This document shows positions 1 through 10,140 of a DNA stretch of 64,000 nucleotides, in pieces. Position 1 is the stretch's first letter, and each line of letters starts with the position of its first letter. This stretch comes from Zobellia nedashkovskayae. Its GTDB lineage: Bacteria > Bacteroidota > Bacteroidia > Flavobacteriales > Flavobacteriaceae. The position numbers and the translations under genes are program-made. The stretch covers positions 310,001 to 374,000 of the forward strand of contig NZ_JADDXR010000002.1 in NCBI RefSeq assembly GCF_015330125.1, written 5' to 3'. The notes under the pieces are model-generated. The model was not told the DNA's origin. It ran no database searches and saw only the letters and a program-made list of their open reading frames with translations.

Positions 1-1472
1 GCTTTTGCAAAAAGTACTCTTTTTGGTGATATTTTTCCGGTCACCATACACTTCCCCTCTTTGTTTTCGGTAGCTAAGGGAATACAGCGGATAGTTGCCT
101 TAGTTTCATTTTTTATTTTTTCCTCAGTTTCGTTAGTTCCATCCCAATGAGCAGAAATAAACCCACCTTTTTCTTCTAAAACTTTCTTAAACTCCTCGTA
201 CGTATCTACTTCGGTAATATTATCCGCTCTAAAAGCATGTGCCTTTTGATAAATGTTCTTTTGAATATCTTCCAACAGAAATTCAATTTTAGCTACCACC
301 TCATCCATAGGAACGGTCTCTTTGGCCAAAGTATCTCTACGAGCAACTTCATACGTACCATTTTCCAAATCACGCTGACCGATAGCCAAACGAACAGGAA
401 CACCTTTTAATTCATATTCATTGAATTTGAAACCAGGCTTATGAGTATCCCTATTATCAAATTTTACTGAAATACCTTTAGCTTTCAATTCTTTCACCAA
501 TGGGCCAACCTTTTCAGAAATAGCATCTAATTGTTCTACTCCCTTATAAATAGGTACAATAACCACTTGTATCGGTGCCAATTTTGGAGGCAGCACTAAA
601 CCATTATCATCACTATGGCTCATTATAAGTGCACCTACCAACCTTGTAGATACACCCCAAGATGTAGCCCAAACGTACTCTTGTTTTCCTTCTTTGGTAG
701 CAAACTTAACATCGAACGCTTTGGCAAAGTTCTGTCCTAAAAAATGAGAAGTACCCGCTTGTAATGCTTTACCATCTTGCATTAACGCTTCAATACAATA
801 GGTTTCTATTGCACCGGCAAAACGCTCACTTTCTGTCTTTACCCCCTGTATTACAGGCATAGCCATAAACTCTTCTGCAAACTGAGCATAGACCCCGTTC
901 ATTTTTTTAGCCTCTTCTATTGCTTCAGCCTCAGTAGCATGAGCCGTATGCCCTTCTTGCCATAAAAACTCTGCGGTTCTAAGAAACAAACGTGTACGCA
1001 TTTCCCAACGAACTACATTGGCCCATTGATTGATCAATAAAGGTAAATCTCTATAGGATTGTACCCAACCTTTAAAAGTATTCCATATAATAGCTTCACT
1101 GGTTGGGCGCACAACTAGTTCTTCTTCTAATTTAGCGTTTGGATCAACTCTTAATTTACCAGGTTTGTCCGGATCATTTTGAAGCCTATAATGAGTAACT
1201 ACCGCACACTCTTTTGCAAAACCTTCGGCATTTTTTTCTTCGGCTTCAAATAAACTTTTGGGCACAAATAATGGAAAATAAGCATTTTCATGCCCTGTCT
1301 CCTTAAACATCCTATCTAGCTCTGCCTGCATTTTTTCCCAGATAGCAAAACCGTATGGTTTAATTACCATACAACCTCTTACAGCTGAATTTTCGGCCAT
1401 GTCGGCTTTTACCACGAGTTCGTTATACCATTTGGAATAATCCTCGCTGCGTTTTGTCAAATTCTTACCCAT
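1..1472 (-). CDS. proS: Prolyl-tRNA synthetase (3' end cut by window)
   Basis: Class II aminoacyl-tRNA synthetase that charges tRNA-Pro in the cytoplasm. I translated the minus strand from the ATG at 1470-1472: it opens [20 protein letters not shown] and contains the class II motif 2 region ([13 protein letters not shown], then [24 protein letters not shown] split over about residues 155-180) and a C-terminal anticodon-binding part ([11 protein letters not shown]). The editing insertion of the bacterial-type enzyme is absent, so this is the shorter archaeal/eukaryotic-type ProRS, usual in Bacteroidota. About 490 codons are present; the frame runs off position 1 at the sequence FAKA, so probably only one or two codons and the stop are missing. 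A small inverted repeat (1486-1500) lies just upstream of the start. Confidence 0.95.
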   Translation of the reverse strand, partial: MGKNLTKRSEDYSKWYNELVVKADMAENSAVRGCMVIKPYGFAIWEKMQAELDRMFKETGHENAYFPLFVPKSLFEAEEKNAEGFAKECAVVTHYRLQNDPDKPGKLRVDPNAKLEEELVVRPTSEAIIWNTFKGWVQSYRDLPLLINQWANVVRWEMRTRLFLRTAEFLWQEGHTAHATEAEAIEEAKKMNGVYAQFAEEFMAMPVIQGVKTESERFAGAIETYCIEALMQDGKALQAGTSHFLGQNFAKAFDVKFATKEGKQEYVWATSWGVSTRLVGALIMSHSDDNGLVLPPKLAPIQVVIVPIYKGVEQLDAISEKVGPLVKELKAKGISVKFDNRDTHKPGFKFNEYELKGVPVRLAIGQRDLENGTYEVARRDTLAKETVPMDEVVAKIEFLLEDIQKNIYQKAHAFRADNITEVDTYEEFKKVLEEKGGFISAHWDGTNETEEKIKNETKATIRCIPLATENKEGKCMVTGKISPKRVLFAK

Positions 1473-1567
1473 TATATTTAGTTTGGCACAAAACTTGTGC
1501 TTATGTTAGCAAAATAATTGGGTAAAACTACTTATTTTTACTATGTTCAACAATAAAAATTGCACCC

Positions 1568-2815
1568 ATGATACATTTACCATCCCACAGTAAAATTCGT
1601 CTCATTGCTCTTTGCACCCTAACTGGCATTGTTGCAGTGTCTTGCGGCTCGTACCAATCAACCTCATATTATGATAATGACGGTATTTATTCCAGTGACA
1701 ATCAAGTTAGTGTAGAGCGCCAAACAAGGCCGCAACAGACTAGGCAGCAAGCTCAGGCTAATGATGAACCTTATTCTGACTATTTCGGACAACAAGCTGA
1801 CCAATATGACCAGGCTCTTGATGGTGAAATTTTCACTGATGTAGATTCTTATTCAAGCGGAACGGCTCAGGATAGTATTTCTGGTGGAGAACTGACCGAT
1901 TATTATAATAATGACAATGACTATGCCGGTTACGCAGGATGGGGTGATAATGCAACCAGTGTAGAAATTAATGTTTACGATAACGGATGGAACGGTTACG
2001 GTGGTTTTGCCTGGAGCTCTCCATGGTTATTTAATTCTTATGGATGGGGCGGCTACGGATATGGTGGTTTCTACAATCCGTGGAGAAACCGATATCGTCC
2101 TTGGGGATGGGGTGGCTTTGGTTACGGATACGGATATGGCGGCTACAGCGGTTTTGGCTGGGGTGGTTACGGAACATGGTGCCCTCCTTACGGCTATTAC
2201 AATGGATATAACAATTACTCGTACAGAAACCGAAGTTATGCTTACAACCGCACTAGAAGAGGTTATAATACAAACACCAATGCTATTTCAGGAAACAATT
2301 CTAGATACACATCTAGATCAAATGTTAATAGAAGTAGTAGATCTACACCAAGGTACTCTGCTACCAGATCAAGATCTAATGCAAACGGAAGTACAACTGC
2401 ACGTAGCTCTAATGCCAACCGTTCTTCGGCATCAAGAAGAACTGTAGGTGTTGATAGAAATAGCTCATATAGAACAAGTAGAAGTACAAGATCTACACCA
2501 ACATACAATAGCTCCTCTAGGACTAGTACATCTAGAAGCTCGTCTACACCACGAAGTTCTACCTATAGAAGTTCTGGAACAAGAACTAGCAATAGTGGTA
2601 CTTATAGAAGCACAACACCTAGAACAAGTACCTCTAGATCATCTGGAACAAGTAGAAGTAGCTCTAGTGGCGGTACTTACAGAAGTTCAGGAAGCTCCTC
2701 AAGAAGCTCGGGAACTTACAGAAGCTCGGGTAGTTCAAGCAGATCTTCTTCAGGTTCAAGCTCTAGATCATCTGGATCAAGCTCAAGATCGTCATCGTCA
2801 AGTCGTAGAAACTAA
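1568..2815 (+). CDS. Lipoprotein with Gly/Tyr-rich and Arg/Ser-rich low-complexity regions
   Basis: Function not recognised. The N-terminus is a lipoprotein signal: a hydrophobic run followed by the lipobox VAVSC (Cys about residue 26), predicting an outer-membrane lipid anchor. Then come an acidic, Asp/Tyr/Gln-rich stretch (about 28-130), a Gly/Tyr/Trp-rich aromatic stretch (about 130-215), and a long tail (about 225-415) made almost only of Arg, Ser, Thr, Asn and Gly with short repeating units such as YRSSGSSSRSS. The tail is strongly basic and predicted disordered. The repeats make alternative frames open across the gene, but only this frame has a signal peptide. It sits divergently from proS and 39 bp before the OmpP1-type gene, so the two may be co-transcribed. 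The stop at 2813-2815 follows SRRN. Confidence 0.8.
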   Translation: MIHLPSHSKIRLIALCTLTGIVAVSCGSYQSTSYYDNDGIYSSDNQVSVERQTRPQQTRQQAQANDEPYSDYFGQQADQYDQALDGEIFTDVDSYSSGTAQDSISGGELTDYYNNDNDYAGYAGWGDNATSVEINVYDNGWNGYGGFAWSSPWLFNSYGWGGYGYGGFYNPWRNRYRPWGWGGFGYGYGYGGYSGFGWGGYGTWCPPYGYYNGYNNYSYRNRSYAYNRTRRGYNTNTNAISGNNSRYTSRSNVNRSSRSTPRYSATRSRSNANGSTTARSSNANRSSASRRTVGVDRNSSYRTSRSTRSTPTYNSSSRTSTSRSSSTPRSSTYRSSGTRTSNSGTYRSTTPRTSTSRSSGTSRSSSSGGTYRSSGSSSRSSGTYRSSGSSSRSSSGSSSRSSGSSSRSSSSSRRN

Positions 2816-2854
2816 GTCCAAAATCATAAGTAACTTACTTTAAAATTGCTAGGA

Positions 2855-4366
2855 ATGAGAAAATATATAACATTCATAGGATTGTTTGCATGTGCTATTG
2901 CAAGCGCTCAAAATATAAATGACGTATTACGCTACAGCACAGAGAACTTACAAGGCTCTGCACGTTTTCAGGCTATGGGCGGAGCATTTGGGTCTTTAGG
3001 TGGTGATTTATCCGCTTTGAACATTAACCCCGCAGGTAGTGCTGTTTTTAATAGCGGCATGTTCTCCATATCGGGAACTAACTATAATAGAAATACGGAT
3101 TCCGATTATAACGGTACATTAAGCAACTCTACCAATAATAATTTTGATATTAACCAGGTTGGTGGTGCATTTGTTTTCAAATCTACCAATCCTGATAGCA
3201 AATGGAGAAAATTCTCTTTAGCCCTTAACTACGATGTTGTTCAAAATTATGATGATCGCCTAATAACAAAAGGATCAAGCAGTGAAGGAATTGACAACTA
3301 TTTCCTAGACTATGCAGATGGCATACCTTTGCAACCTTTAAAATTACAAGGAAACGAAAGAATTGGTGATGCTTATTTAGATATAGGCGCAACTAACGGT
3401 TTAGGTTTTTCTGGCCAGCAGGCCTTCTTAGGCTTTCAAGCTGGAATTATTGAGCCCACTTTAGACGAAGATGACAACAGTAGTTATTTTTCAAATGCCA
3501 ATTACAACGATGTAAACCAAGATTTCCGCCAGTACATTTCTGGTTACAATAGCAAGTTTACCATAAATGGAGCAACGCAATATGGAGATAACTTTTACTT
3601 TGGAGCTTCTTTAAACTTTCACACGATACAGTATGAGAGATTAAATAGGTACGATGAATCCTATTCTAATGAGGGAGAATCGAGGTTTGTAGCTTTTGAT
3701 AACCTTTTAGAAACTGAAGGAACAGGATTTTCTATGAGCATTGGTGCTATTGCAAAGGTTAATGATGTTATTAGGTTAGGAGCCAGCTACCAATCACCAA
3801 CATGGTACCGCTTAACGGATAATTTCTCTCAAGGAATAGATTCTGACTATCCTAATAAAGATAGCGATTTCAATTTTTTCGACCTGAATTACATTAACAT
3901 CTTTGACTATCAGATAAAAACACCTGGAAAGGTAACAGGAAGTATTTCTGCTGTTTTTGGCAAAAGCGGACTTTTAAGTCTTGATTACGGCTACCAAGAT
4001 ATGTCTAAAGCAGAATTAAGACCTACCAGTGATTCTGGCTTTGCCGGTGAAAATGCATTTATTTCAGAAAGTTTAGGTGGTGTTTCTACAATTAGAGTTG
4101 GTGGTGAATACCGTATTAAAAGAGTAAGCCTAAGAGCTGGATATCGTTACGAGCAAAGCCCGTATGAAAGTGGAAATATCGTTGGAGACCTTAATGGAAT
4201 ATCAGGAGGTGTAGGCTATAATTTTGGTAGAAGCCGATTAGATTTAGCCATTAGCCGTACAGAACAAGATGTATTACAATACTTCTTTGATACGGGAATA
4301 AATACTCCTGCTTTATTAAACAACGTTAATACTAATGTTACCTTAGGATATACTTTGAATTTCTAG
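2855..4366 (+). CDS. OmpP1/FadL/TodX-family outer-membrane transport protein
   Basis: Outer-membrane beta-barrel of the family that moves hydrophobic compounds (fatty acids, aromatics) across the outer membrane. The sequence begins MRKYITFIGLFACAIASAQN, a Sec signal peptide ending in ASA-Q. The mature N-terminus (SARFQAMGGAFGSLGGDLSA, then LNINPAG) is the typical FadL/OmpP1 signature, followed by alternating barrel strands and a C-terminal strand ending TLGYTLNF, with Phe as last residue. I start at the ATG at 2855; the frame is open from a TTG at 2846, which would add only MLG before it. A hairpin terminator follows at 4393-4425. The substrate cannot be read from the sequence. Confidence 0.85.
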   Translation: MRKYITFIGLFACAIASAQNINDVLRYSTENLQGSARFQAMGGAFGSLGGDLSALNINPAGSAVFNSGMFSISGTNYNRNTDSDYNGTLSNSTNNNFDINQVGGAFVFKSTNPDSKWRKFSLALNYDVVQNYDDRLITKGSSSEGIDNYFLDYADGIPLQPLKLQGNERIGDAYLDIGATNGLGFSGQQAFLGFQAGIIEPTLDEDDNSSYFSNANYNDVNQDFRQYISGYNSKFTINGATQYGDNFYFGASLNFHTIQYERLNRYDESYSNEGESRFVAFDNLLETEGTGFSMSIGAIAKVNDVIRLGASYQSPTWYRLTDNFSQGIDSDYPNKDSDFNFFDLNYINIFDYQIKTPGKVTGSISAVFGKSGLLSLDYGYQDMSKAELRPTSDSGFAGENAFISESLGGVSTIRVGGEYRIKRVSLRAGYRYEQSPYESGNIVGDLNGISGGVGYNFGRSRLDLAISRTEQDVLQYFFDTGINTPALLNNVNTNVTLGYTLNF

Positions 4367-4392
4367 ACAAAACATACATATTATATTGACTT

Positions 4393-4425
4393 AAAAGTCT
4401 GGCTTATGCCGGACTTTTATCTTTT
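4393..4425 (+). terminator. Rho-independent terminator after the OmpP1-type gene
   Basis: Stem AAAAGTCTGGC (4393-4403), loop TTAT, stem GCCGGACTTTT (4408-4418), then a T-rich tract. One position pairs as U-G only on the plus-strand transcript (it would be A-C on the minus strand), which shows it serves the plus-strand gene. It overlaps the stop codon of the convergent gene ending at 4417. Confidence 0.8.
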
Positions 4426-5841
4426 TAAGGCAAAATGCGCCTTAGTTAATTTAGCTACCTCAATATTATTTTCTTGTTCGCCATACTCTAATCTAAACCA
4501 ATATGTGGAAGAGGGTAATAGATTTCCGTTTAATGTTCCATCCCAATCCGTGTTGGTATTTAATTGAGCTAAGAGTTTACCGTATCGATCAAAAACAAAT
4601 ACTACTGGATCCGTCAAGGTTTCAATACCCTTAATATTCCAAGTATCATTGGCACCATCGTTATTAGGTGTAAAAAACTTAGGGTAACCTACCACCAAAA
4701 ATTCAATAGCCTCAGTTGTTCCGCATCCGTTTTTATCATTAATTATCACCGTATTTATGCCCGGAGGTACATCGTTAAAAACAGCATCGTCTTGAAATTC
4801 ACCTTCATTAATGGCGTATTCATATTCACCATCTCCATCAGCAAAAACTTCTATGTTATTCATGTCTGGGTCTAATGACAAGTTGGAATTTAGCGTTTCA
4901 ACGCGATCAAGCACAGGGGTTCCGTAATACGTTATAAGAATATCATCCTCAATTATAGTTCCCTCATCTGTAGTTATCGCAACAAAATATCTGCCCGAGT
5001 TAGGACTTGCTACCGAAATCTCAGTAGCAGAAGGACCAGAACCTAAAGGTGCGTCAATTATGCCATCGTCTTCATAATCTACTGTCCAAGCAACATTAGT
5101 AAAATTTGGACCTGCTGGAGAATTCAATGCAATTAATGGAATATCTGGATCACCTTCACAAGCGGTTATATCTAATCCTAAAAATTCATCACGCAAAGTA
5201 CAATCAAGGGCCGTCTTCTGATTAGCCGCCACAGAGTTTCCTGTAAACGTGAGCATAAAAGGCTCCCGCTCATCATCAAAATTAGTATTGAAATTATTGA
5301 TTAGAATGTAATACAACTCTCCAGGTAGCACATCTAAGTACTCATCATAGGTATTCAAATTCTGAGTTATAGAGGGCACACCGGCTTTCCCATCTTCTGG
5401 GTTAACCCCTAACCCTGTAAACCTTGTAGTATTCACTTCATAATTACATCGTATAGGCTCAACCGCACCAGAACTAATATCAACACAACTAACGTCTGGG
5501 CCGTAAACTGCAAAATCCCATTCCGCTGTTGGCGTACCTGAACCACTTACGGGGAGCGCTTCTAAATCAAATCCAACCTGACCTTCGGTACCAGCCCTAA
5601 ACACAAACCAAGAAGTGTTATTTTCAATATTAGCATTACTGACACTACCTTTTTCAAGACAGCCGGTTTCAATAATCACCTCTGGATCAAAGTCTTCTAT
5701 TGCACCCGAACCATCTGCATAGCCCATAACGGGTGCATCAGCACATACGGGAATGGCCGTTCGGCAATCAGCTGAATTTTGTGCTTGAATCTCTGTGCTA
5801 AAGAAAAAAGACACACAGACAATAGATAGTAAAAAACGCAT
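4417..5841 (-). CDS. Secreted protein with gliding-motility-type C-terminal domain (type IX secretion, type B)
   Basis: Cell-surface or secreted protein exported by Sec and then the type IX secretion system. It has a signal peptide (MRFLLSIVCVSFFFSTEIQAQ) and a Cys-containing N-terminal domain (DCRTAIPVCADAPV; about 20-210) that looks like a lectin/jelly-roll-type module, then Ig-like segments. The C-terminal about 85 residues carry the gliding-motility-associated sorting domain: KFFTPNNDGANDTWNIKG, VFDRYGKLLAQL, WDGTLNGNLLPSSTYWF, ending HFALKR. Its neighbour at 5961-7763 is a paralog with the same architecture and an additional Ig-like part. Ligand and role are unknown. The ATG at 5839-5841 is directly followed by the signal peptide. 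Confidence 0.85.
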   Translation of the reverse strand: MRFLLSIVCVSFFFSTEIQAQNSADCRTAIPVCADAPVMGYADGSGAIEDFDPEVIIETGCLEKGSVSNANIENNTSWFVFRAGTEGQVGFDLEALPVSGSGTPTAEWDFAVYGPDVSCVDISSGAVEPIRCNYEVNTTRFTGLGVNPEDGKAGVPSITQNLNTYDEYLDVLPGELYYILINNFNTNFDDEREPFMLTFTGNSVAANQKTALDCTLRDEFLGLDITACEGDPDIPLIALNSPAGPNFTNVAWTVDYEDDGIIDAPLGSGPSATEISVASPNSGRYFVAITTDEGTIIEDDILITYYGTPVLDRVETLNSNLSLDPDMNNIEVFADGDGEYEYAINEGEFQDDAVFNDVPPGINTVIINDKNGCGTTEAIEFLVVGYPKFFTPNNDGANDTWNIKGIETLTDPVVFVFDRYGKLLAQLNTNTDWDGTLNGNLLPSSTYWFRLEYGEQENNIEVAKLTKAHFALKR

Positions 5842-5960
5842 AAGTATGGGGCTAAATAGATACTATCTAATAACTCAAAGACCTTGATTTTAGTATGTTT
5901 AAACAGAAAATTCAGGCAGTTTATCGATAAAATACCCAATCAAAAAGCTTATTCTGAAAG

Positions 5961-7763
5961 TTAGCGCTTTAGAGAAAAGTGGTTATTAATATATTTGGCC
6001 GTCACAATTTGACCATCTGCAGTGGTATATGTTAGTTTAAACCAGTAATCGGATTCCGGTAAAAGTTTCCCGTTAAAAGAACCATCCCATTGTGAGTTCG
6101 TTGCATCTAATTGTGCCAGCAATTTTCCAAAACGATTGTAAATAGTAATTACGGGAGAATCCAATAAATCTACCCCTGTAATGCTCCATTGGTCATTAGA
6201 GTTATCACCGTTTGGAGTAAAAAACTTTGGAAAACCTATTACAACGATATCCTCTGTAACATCCCCACAACCTTTAGGATTACTAACAGATATTGTGTGC
6301 ATTCCTGGTTCTACTTGATAAAACTTATGACCAGTTTGATAGGCACCATCGTCTAATCGGTATTCGTATTCTTCCAAAGCATCCGTGACTACGGTAACCG
6401 TATTGTTATTTCTAAGATCTTCAATTTCAATATCAATGATTTGCGGTGGTCTTGATGTAACCACATTCACCACTTTAGAAGCACTGCAGCTTAAACCAGA
6501 TTGCGTGTTTGTAGCCGTCAGTTTGTATTCTCCGGCTACAGATACTATTATAGTAGGCGTTGTTTCACCCGAACTCCATTGATAGACATAATTAGAATTT
6601 CCATTTTCCAGACCAATAGTTATCCCAGCATTATCTTCGCACAAAAAAGCTTCTGAAGAAAAATCTAAATTCGGAGTTTCTAAATTAACTAATTGAAAAT
6701 GTTGAGAAGCATCAAAACATTTTTTATTTCCAATAGAGGTAAGACGAACAAAAATAGTCTGAGAACCGGCTTGCGCCTGATATTCTTGAGGTAGGGCATT
6801 TACCCCATCAACTGCGTCGCCTATAGTAAGATGATAACTAACCAAAAACTCATTTGCATTTTGACTCCCTAAAACTTCTATATCTTTTTGAGAAAGGTCA
6901 TAAACTTCCAAACCGCTGCATGAAGCATCATCAGTAACCGCATTGGCTACTGGCATGGCAGAAAAAAAGACTTGAACATCACTATTGAAATTTCCAGCAG
7001 AACGAGCAACCTCTACGCTATAATTACCAGATGTACTTACCTCATAGGTAGGACCATTTTCACCAGGCACTTGTGTAATACCGCTTCCTGAATCTACAAA
7101 CCAACTATAAGATAATGCGTCCACAGTTGTAGCATCCAAAATAACCGTTTCATTTTCACATGCCGCTATTGGAGGCCCAAGAAGATTATTTATAATAGAG
7201 CAATCTAAAGCATCAAAAGGGTTGGTAACGAATATATGACCAGAGAACTGAATAGAAAATCCAGAATTATTATTGCTGAAATTATTAAGAAGTAAATAAT
7301 AATCTTCTCCTGGCGTAACTTCTAACCAAGTTTCATATTGAACGTTTTCAGTATCCCCAGAAGGGTCCTCTCCTACTCCAATAAACGTATTTTCATCTTG
7401 ATTATCAAAAAAGTTACATCGTACAGGCTCGCCTAAATTATTGCAATCATCAGATTTATATAGGGCAAAATCCCAATCTTCTAACGTATCAATCCCGATA
7501 TTAAAACCTAATTGCCCTGAAGCTCCAGTTCTAAATCGGTACCAGGCAGAATTTGATTCTATTACCCCACTTAAAGTCTGTTCTAAACAACCACTAGTCT
7601 CGGCACTATTAAAATCATCTATACCAAATCCTGTTGTACCCCCATTTACAGGAGTATTATTACAGATGGGTATAGCACTGCTACAATCTGAAGAAACTTG
7701 TGCAGAAACAGCACTTATTCCCCAAATTAATAACACAAACCATAAGATTACAAAACGACTCAT
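5961..7763 (-). CDS. Secreted protein with gliding-motility-type C-terminal domain, paralog of its neighbour
   Basis: Longer paralog (600 residues) of the 4417-5841 product. Signal peptide MSRFVILWFVLLIWGISAVSA, an N-terminal module beginning SSDCSSAIPICNNTPVNGG that aligns with the neighbour (including WYRFRTGASGQLGFNI and VRCNFFDN), then Ig/PKD-like segments (for example YSWFVDSG and YVYQWSSGETTPTI), and the type B type IX sorting domain at the end (KFFTPNGDNSNDQWSITG, YNRFGKLLAQL, WDGSFNGKLLPESDYWF, HFSLKR). Both genes lie in the same orientation 119 bp apart, suggesting tandem duplication. The extra central region (about 255-420) is missing in the shorter copy. Family role: surface adhesins or binding proteins; the ligand is not inferable. 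Confidence 0.85.
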   Translation of the reverse strand: MSRFVILWFVLLIWGISAVSAQVSSDCSSAIPICNNTPVNGGTTGFGIDDFNSAETSGCLEQTLSGVIESNSAWYRFRTGASGQLGFNIGIDTLEDWDFALYKSDDCNNLGEPVRCNFFDNQDENTFIGVGEDPSGDTENVQYETWLEVTPGEDYYLLLNNFSNNNSGFSIQFSGHIFVTNPFDALDCSIINNLLGPPIAACENETVILDATTVDALSYSWFVDSGSGITQVPGENGPTYEVSTSGNYSVEVARSAGNFNSDVQVFFSAMPVANAVTDDASCSGLEVYDLSQKDIEVLGSQNANEFLVSYHLTIGDAVDGVNALPQEYQAQAGSQTIFVRLTSIGNKKCFDASQHFQLVNLETPNLDFSSEAFLCEDNAGITIGLENGNSNYVYQWSSGETTPTIIVSVAGEYKLTATNTQSGLSCSASKVVNVVTSRPPQIIDIEIEDLRNNNTVTVVTDALEEYEYRLDDGAYQTGHKFYQVEPGMHTISVSNPKGCGDVTEDIVVIGFPKFFTPNGDNSNDQWSITGVDLLDSPVITIYNRFGKLLAQLDATNSQWDGSFNGKLLPESDYWFKLTYTTADGQIVTAKYINNHFSLKR

Positions 7764-7869
7764 TTTACGGGCTAGAACTTATATAATATAAAAGTAGCTC
7801 CTTACTTTTGTTAACAGCAATTTATGTTGTGTATCAGGACTTATAGAACATAAAGTGCCATATTATGTA

Positions 7870-7877
7870 TATCTTTG
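7870..7877 (+). promoter_or_regulatory. Bacteroidota-type -7 box upstream of folE
   Basis: TATCTTTG matches the TAnnTTTG -7 element of Bacteroidota primary-sigma promoters, 86 bp before the folE ATG. A well-spaced -33 TTG is not obvious. Confidence 0.5.
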
Positions 7878-7963
7878 CAGTTCGTTTTACTTGGCACGAA
7901 GTGTAATGTATCGAAACTTTTTAAGACGAATTGGGCATTAGAAATACCAATAGATATAAGCAG

Positions 7964-8647
7964 ATGAAAATTGATAGTACTTTGGAAAAGCAATTTGAAG
8001 ATTTAGGAGACGATCACGTTTCCGCATCGGAAGATACACCCTTACGTGAAGACGCATTCGTGTTAAGCGATGACGAAAAGATTGAAAAAATACAAGATAA
8101 TGTTAGAGAGATATTGCTCACTTTAGGCCTAGACCTAAATGACGATAGTCTCAAAGGAACTCCTAACAGAGTTGCTAAAATGTTCGTAAAAGAGATTTTT
8201 GGTGGGCTTAACCCAGATAAAAAACCAAAATCATCGGTTTTTAGCAATAAGTACAAATACGGCGAGATGCTTGTAGAAAAGAACATTACCCTCTATTCTA
8301 CCTGCGAACATCACCTTTTACCAATAGTAGGTCGTGCACACATTGCCTACATCTCTAACGGAACTGTTGTTGGTCTTTCCAAAATGAACCGTGTGGTAGA
8401 TTATTACGCTAGGAGACCACAAGTACAAGAACGTTTGAACATCCAGATTGTTAGAGAACTTCAAAAAGTTATGGGTACTGAAGATGTTGCTTGTGTAATT
8501 GACGCTAAACACCTTTGTGTAAACTCACGAGGCATACGCGACATAGAAAGCAGCACTGTAACAGCTGAATATGGCGGTAAGTTTAAAGAAGATTCCGTAC
8601 GCCGCGAATTTTTAGAGTACATAAAATTAGAGACCAAATTTCAATAG
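7964..8647 (+). CDS. folE: GTP cyclohydrolase I
   Basis: Converts GTP to 7,8-dihydroneopterin triphosphate, the first step of folate (tetrahydropterin) synthesis; homodecameric cytoplasmic enzyme. The zinc-binding site is visible: Cys114 and His117 in STCEHHLLPIVG and Cys185 in LCVNSRGI. Other family signatures are the core LGLDLNDDSLKGTPNRVAKM and VVDYYARRPQVQERL. I chose the ATG at 7964 (MKIDSTLEKQFEDLG), giving 227 residues; an upstream TTG at 7931 would add 11 residues that do not resemble the family. cysS starts 12 bp after the stop, so the two are probably one transcript from the -7 box at 7870. Confidence 0.96.
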   Translation: MKIDSTLEKQFEDLGDDHVSASEDTPLREDAFVLSDDEKIEKIQDNVREILLTLGLDLNDDSLKGTPNRVAKMFVKEIFGGLNPDKKPKSSVFSNKYKYGEMLVEKNITLYSTCEHHLLPIVGRAHIAYISNGTVVGLSKMNRVVDYYARRPQVQERLNIQIVRELQKVMGTEDVACVIDAKHLCVNSRGIRDIESSTVTAEYGGKFKEDSVRREFLEYIKLETKFQ

Positions 8648-8659
8648 CCCTAGCATAAC

Positions 8660-10138
8660 ATGCATTTGTATCAGAACCAACAGTTAAAGATTTACAATTC
8701 CCTTTCCGGTAAAAAAGAAATATTTGAACCTTTAAATGAAGGCCATATAGGCATGTACGTCTGCGGCCCTACAGTTTACAGTAATGTACACTTAGGAAAC
8801 TGCCGTACTTTCATGTCTTTTGATATGATTTTTAGATATCTAAGACATCTTGGATACAAGGTGCGTTACGTACGTAATATTACAGATGCAGGTCACTTGG
8901 TTGATGATGCCGAAGATGGCGAGGATAAAATTGCAAAGAAAGCAAGGTTAGAGCAACTAGAACCTATGGAAGTCGTGCAACGCTACACCATAGATTTTCA
9001 TAATATATTAGAACAGTTCAATTTTTTACCCCCAAGTATAGAGCCAACGGCTACCGGGCATATTATTGAGCAAATAGAAATTATAAAGGATATTCTTGAA
9101 AAGGGATTTGCCTACGAGGTAAACGGCTCCGTATATTTTGATGTTACCAAGTTCAACGATAGCTACGAGTATGGCAAATTGAGCGGTAGAAAATTAGAAG
9201 ACATGATTGCCAACACTCGTGAATTGGCAGGTCAAGATGAGAAAAAGAGCCCACAAGATTTCGCACTTTGGAAAAAAGCCGAGCCACAGCATATAATGCG
9301 CTGGCCTTCTCCTTGGGGAGATGGTTTTCCTGGCTGGCACCTTGAGTGTACCGCAATGAGCACCAAATATTTAGGCGAGACCTTTGATATTCACGGTGGC
9401 GGCATGGACCTTAAATTTCCACATCACGAATGTGAAATAGCTCAGGCCGAAGCTTGTTATGGACATTCTCCTGTGCGGTATTGGATGCATGCCAATATGC
9501 TGACTATGAACGGCAAAAAAATGGCTAAATCTACAGGGAACAATATTCTTCCCGGTGATATTTTTACTGGTGAGAACGATATTCTAAGTAAAGCGTTTTC
9601 GCCTTCAGTGGTTCGCTTTTTCATGATGCAGGCACATTACACCAGTATTCTAGATTTAAGTAATGATGCTCTGTTAGCCTCTGAAAAAGGATTCGGTCGC
9701 TTAATGGACACGCTTTCAACCTTTGAAGCTTTAGAGACCGGAGCAAATAGTGACTTTGACGTAGAAGCATGGAAGCAGCAATGTTACGATGCCATGAATG
9801 ATGATTTCAATACACCGATCCTCATTGCCAACCTTTTTGAAGCCGTTAAACATGTTAACCTAATCAAAGAAGGTAAAGAAAGTATTACTGCTGCTGATAA
9901 AGAATTACTCATGCAATCCTTAAATGCTTTTATTTTTGACATTTTAGGTCTAAAGGAAAAGGGAGGTACTACGGAAGATGCCGGAAAACTTTCTGGTGTA
10001 GTAGAACTGTTGATTCAATTACGAAAAGAGGCTCGTGAAAATAAAGATTTTGCAACCTCTGATAAAATTCGTGACCAATTGGCAGAACTTGGTATTCAAC
10101 TGAAAGACGGTAAAGAAGGAACCACTTTTAGCATCTAA
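8660..10138 (+). CDS. cysS: Cysteinyl-tRNA synthetase
   Basis: Class I aminoacyl-tRNA synthetase charging tRNA-Cys. The HIGH-type motif appears as HLGN within [16 protein letters not shown], the KMSKS loop as [11 protein letters not shown], and the zinc ligands as Cys in YVCGPTVY, Cys in HLECTAMS and His/Glu/Cys in [10 protein letters not shown]. At 492 residues it has normal full length, with the DALR-type helical C-terminal region at the end. It lies 12 bp downstream of folE, and its stop is only 2 bp from the stop of the convergent araC gene, so no separate terminator fits between them. Confidence 0.97.
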   Translation: MHLYQNQQLKIYNSLSGKKEIFEPLNEGHIGMYVCGPTVYSNVHLGNCRTFMSFDMIFRYLRHLGYKVRYVRNITDAGHLVDDAEDGEDKIAKKARLEQLEPMEVVQRYTIDFHNILEQFNFLPPSIEPTATGHIIEQIEIIKDILEKGFAYEVNGSVYFDVTKFNDSYEYGKLSGRKLEDMIANTRELAGQDEKKSPQDFALWKKAEPQHIMRWPSPWGDGFPGWHLECTAMSTKYLGETFDIHGGGMDLKFPHHECEIAQAEACYGHSPVRYWMHANMLTMNGKKMAKSTGNNILPGDIFTGENDILSKAFSPSVVRFFMMQAHYTSILDLSNDALLASEKGFGRLMDTLSTFEALETGANSDFDVEAWKQQCYDAMNDDFNTPILIANLFEAVKHVNLIKEGKESITAADKELLMQSLNAFIFDILGLKEKGGTTEDAGKLSGVVELLIQLRKEARENKDFATSDKIRDQLAELGIQLKDGKEGTTFSI

Positions 10139-10140
10139 AA

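Noticed and set aside
1971..2843. Long open frames in other plus-strand frames of the low-complexity lipoprotein (1971-2447 and 2448-2843) and a minus-strand frame at 2263-2508.
   Set aside because: They arise from the repetitive Gly/Tyr and Ser/Arg codons; none has a signal peptide, family resemblance or separate start context.
5697..5939. 80-codon minus-strand frame over the start of the type IX-secreted protein gene.
   Set aside because: It overlaps the signal-peptide start of a clear gene in another frame and resembles nothing.
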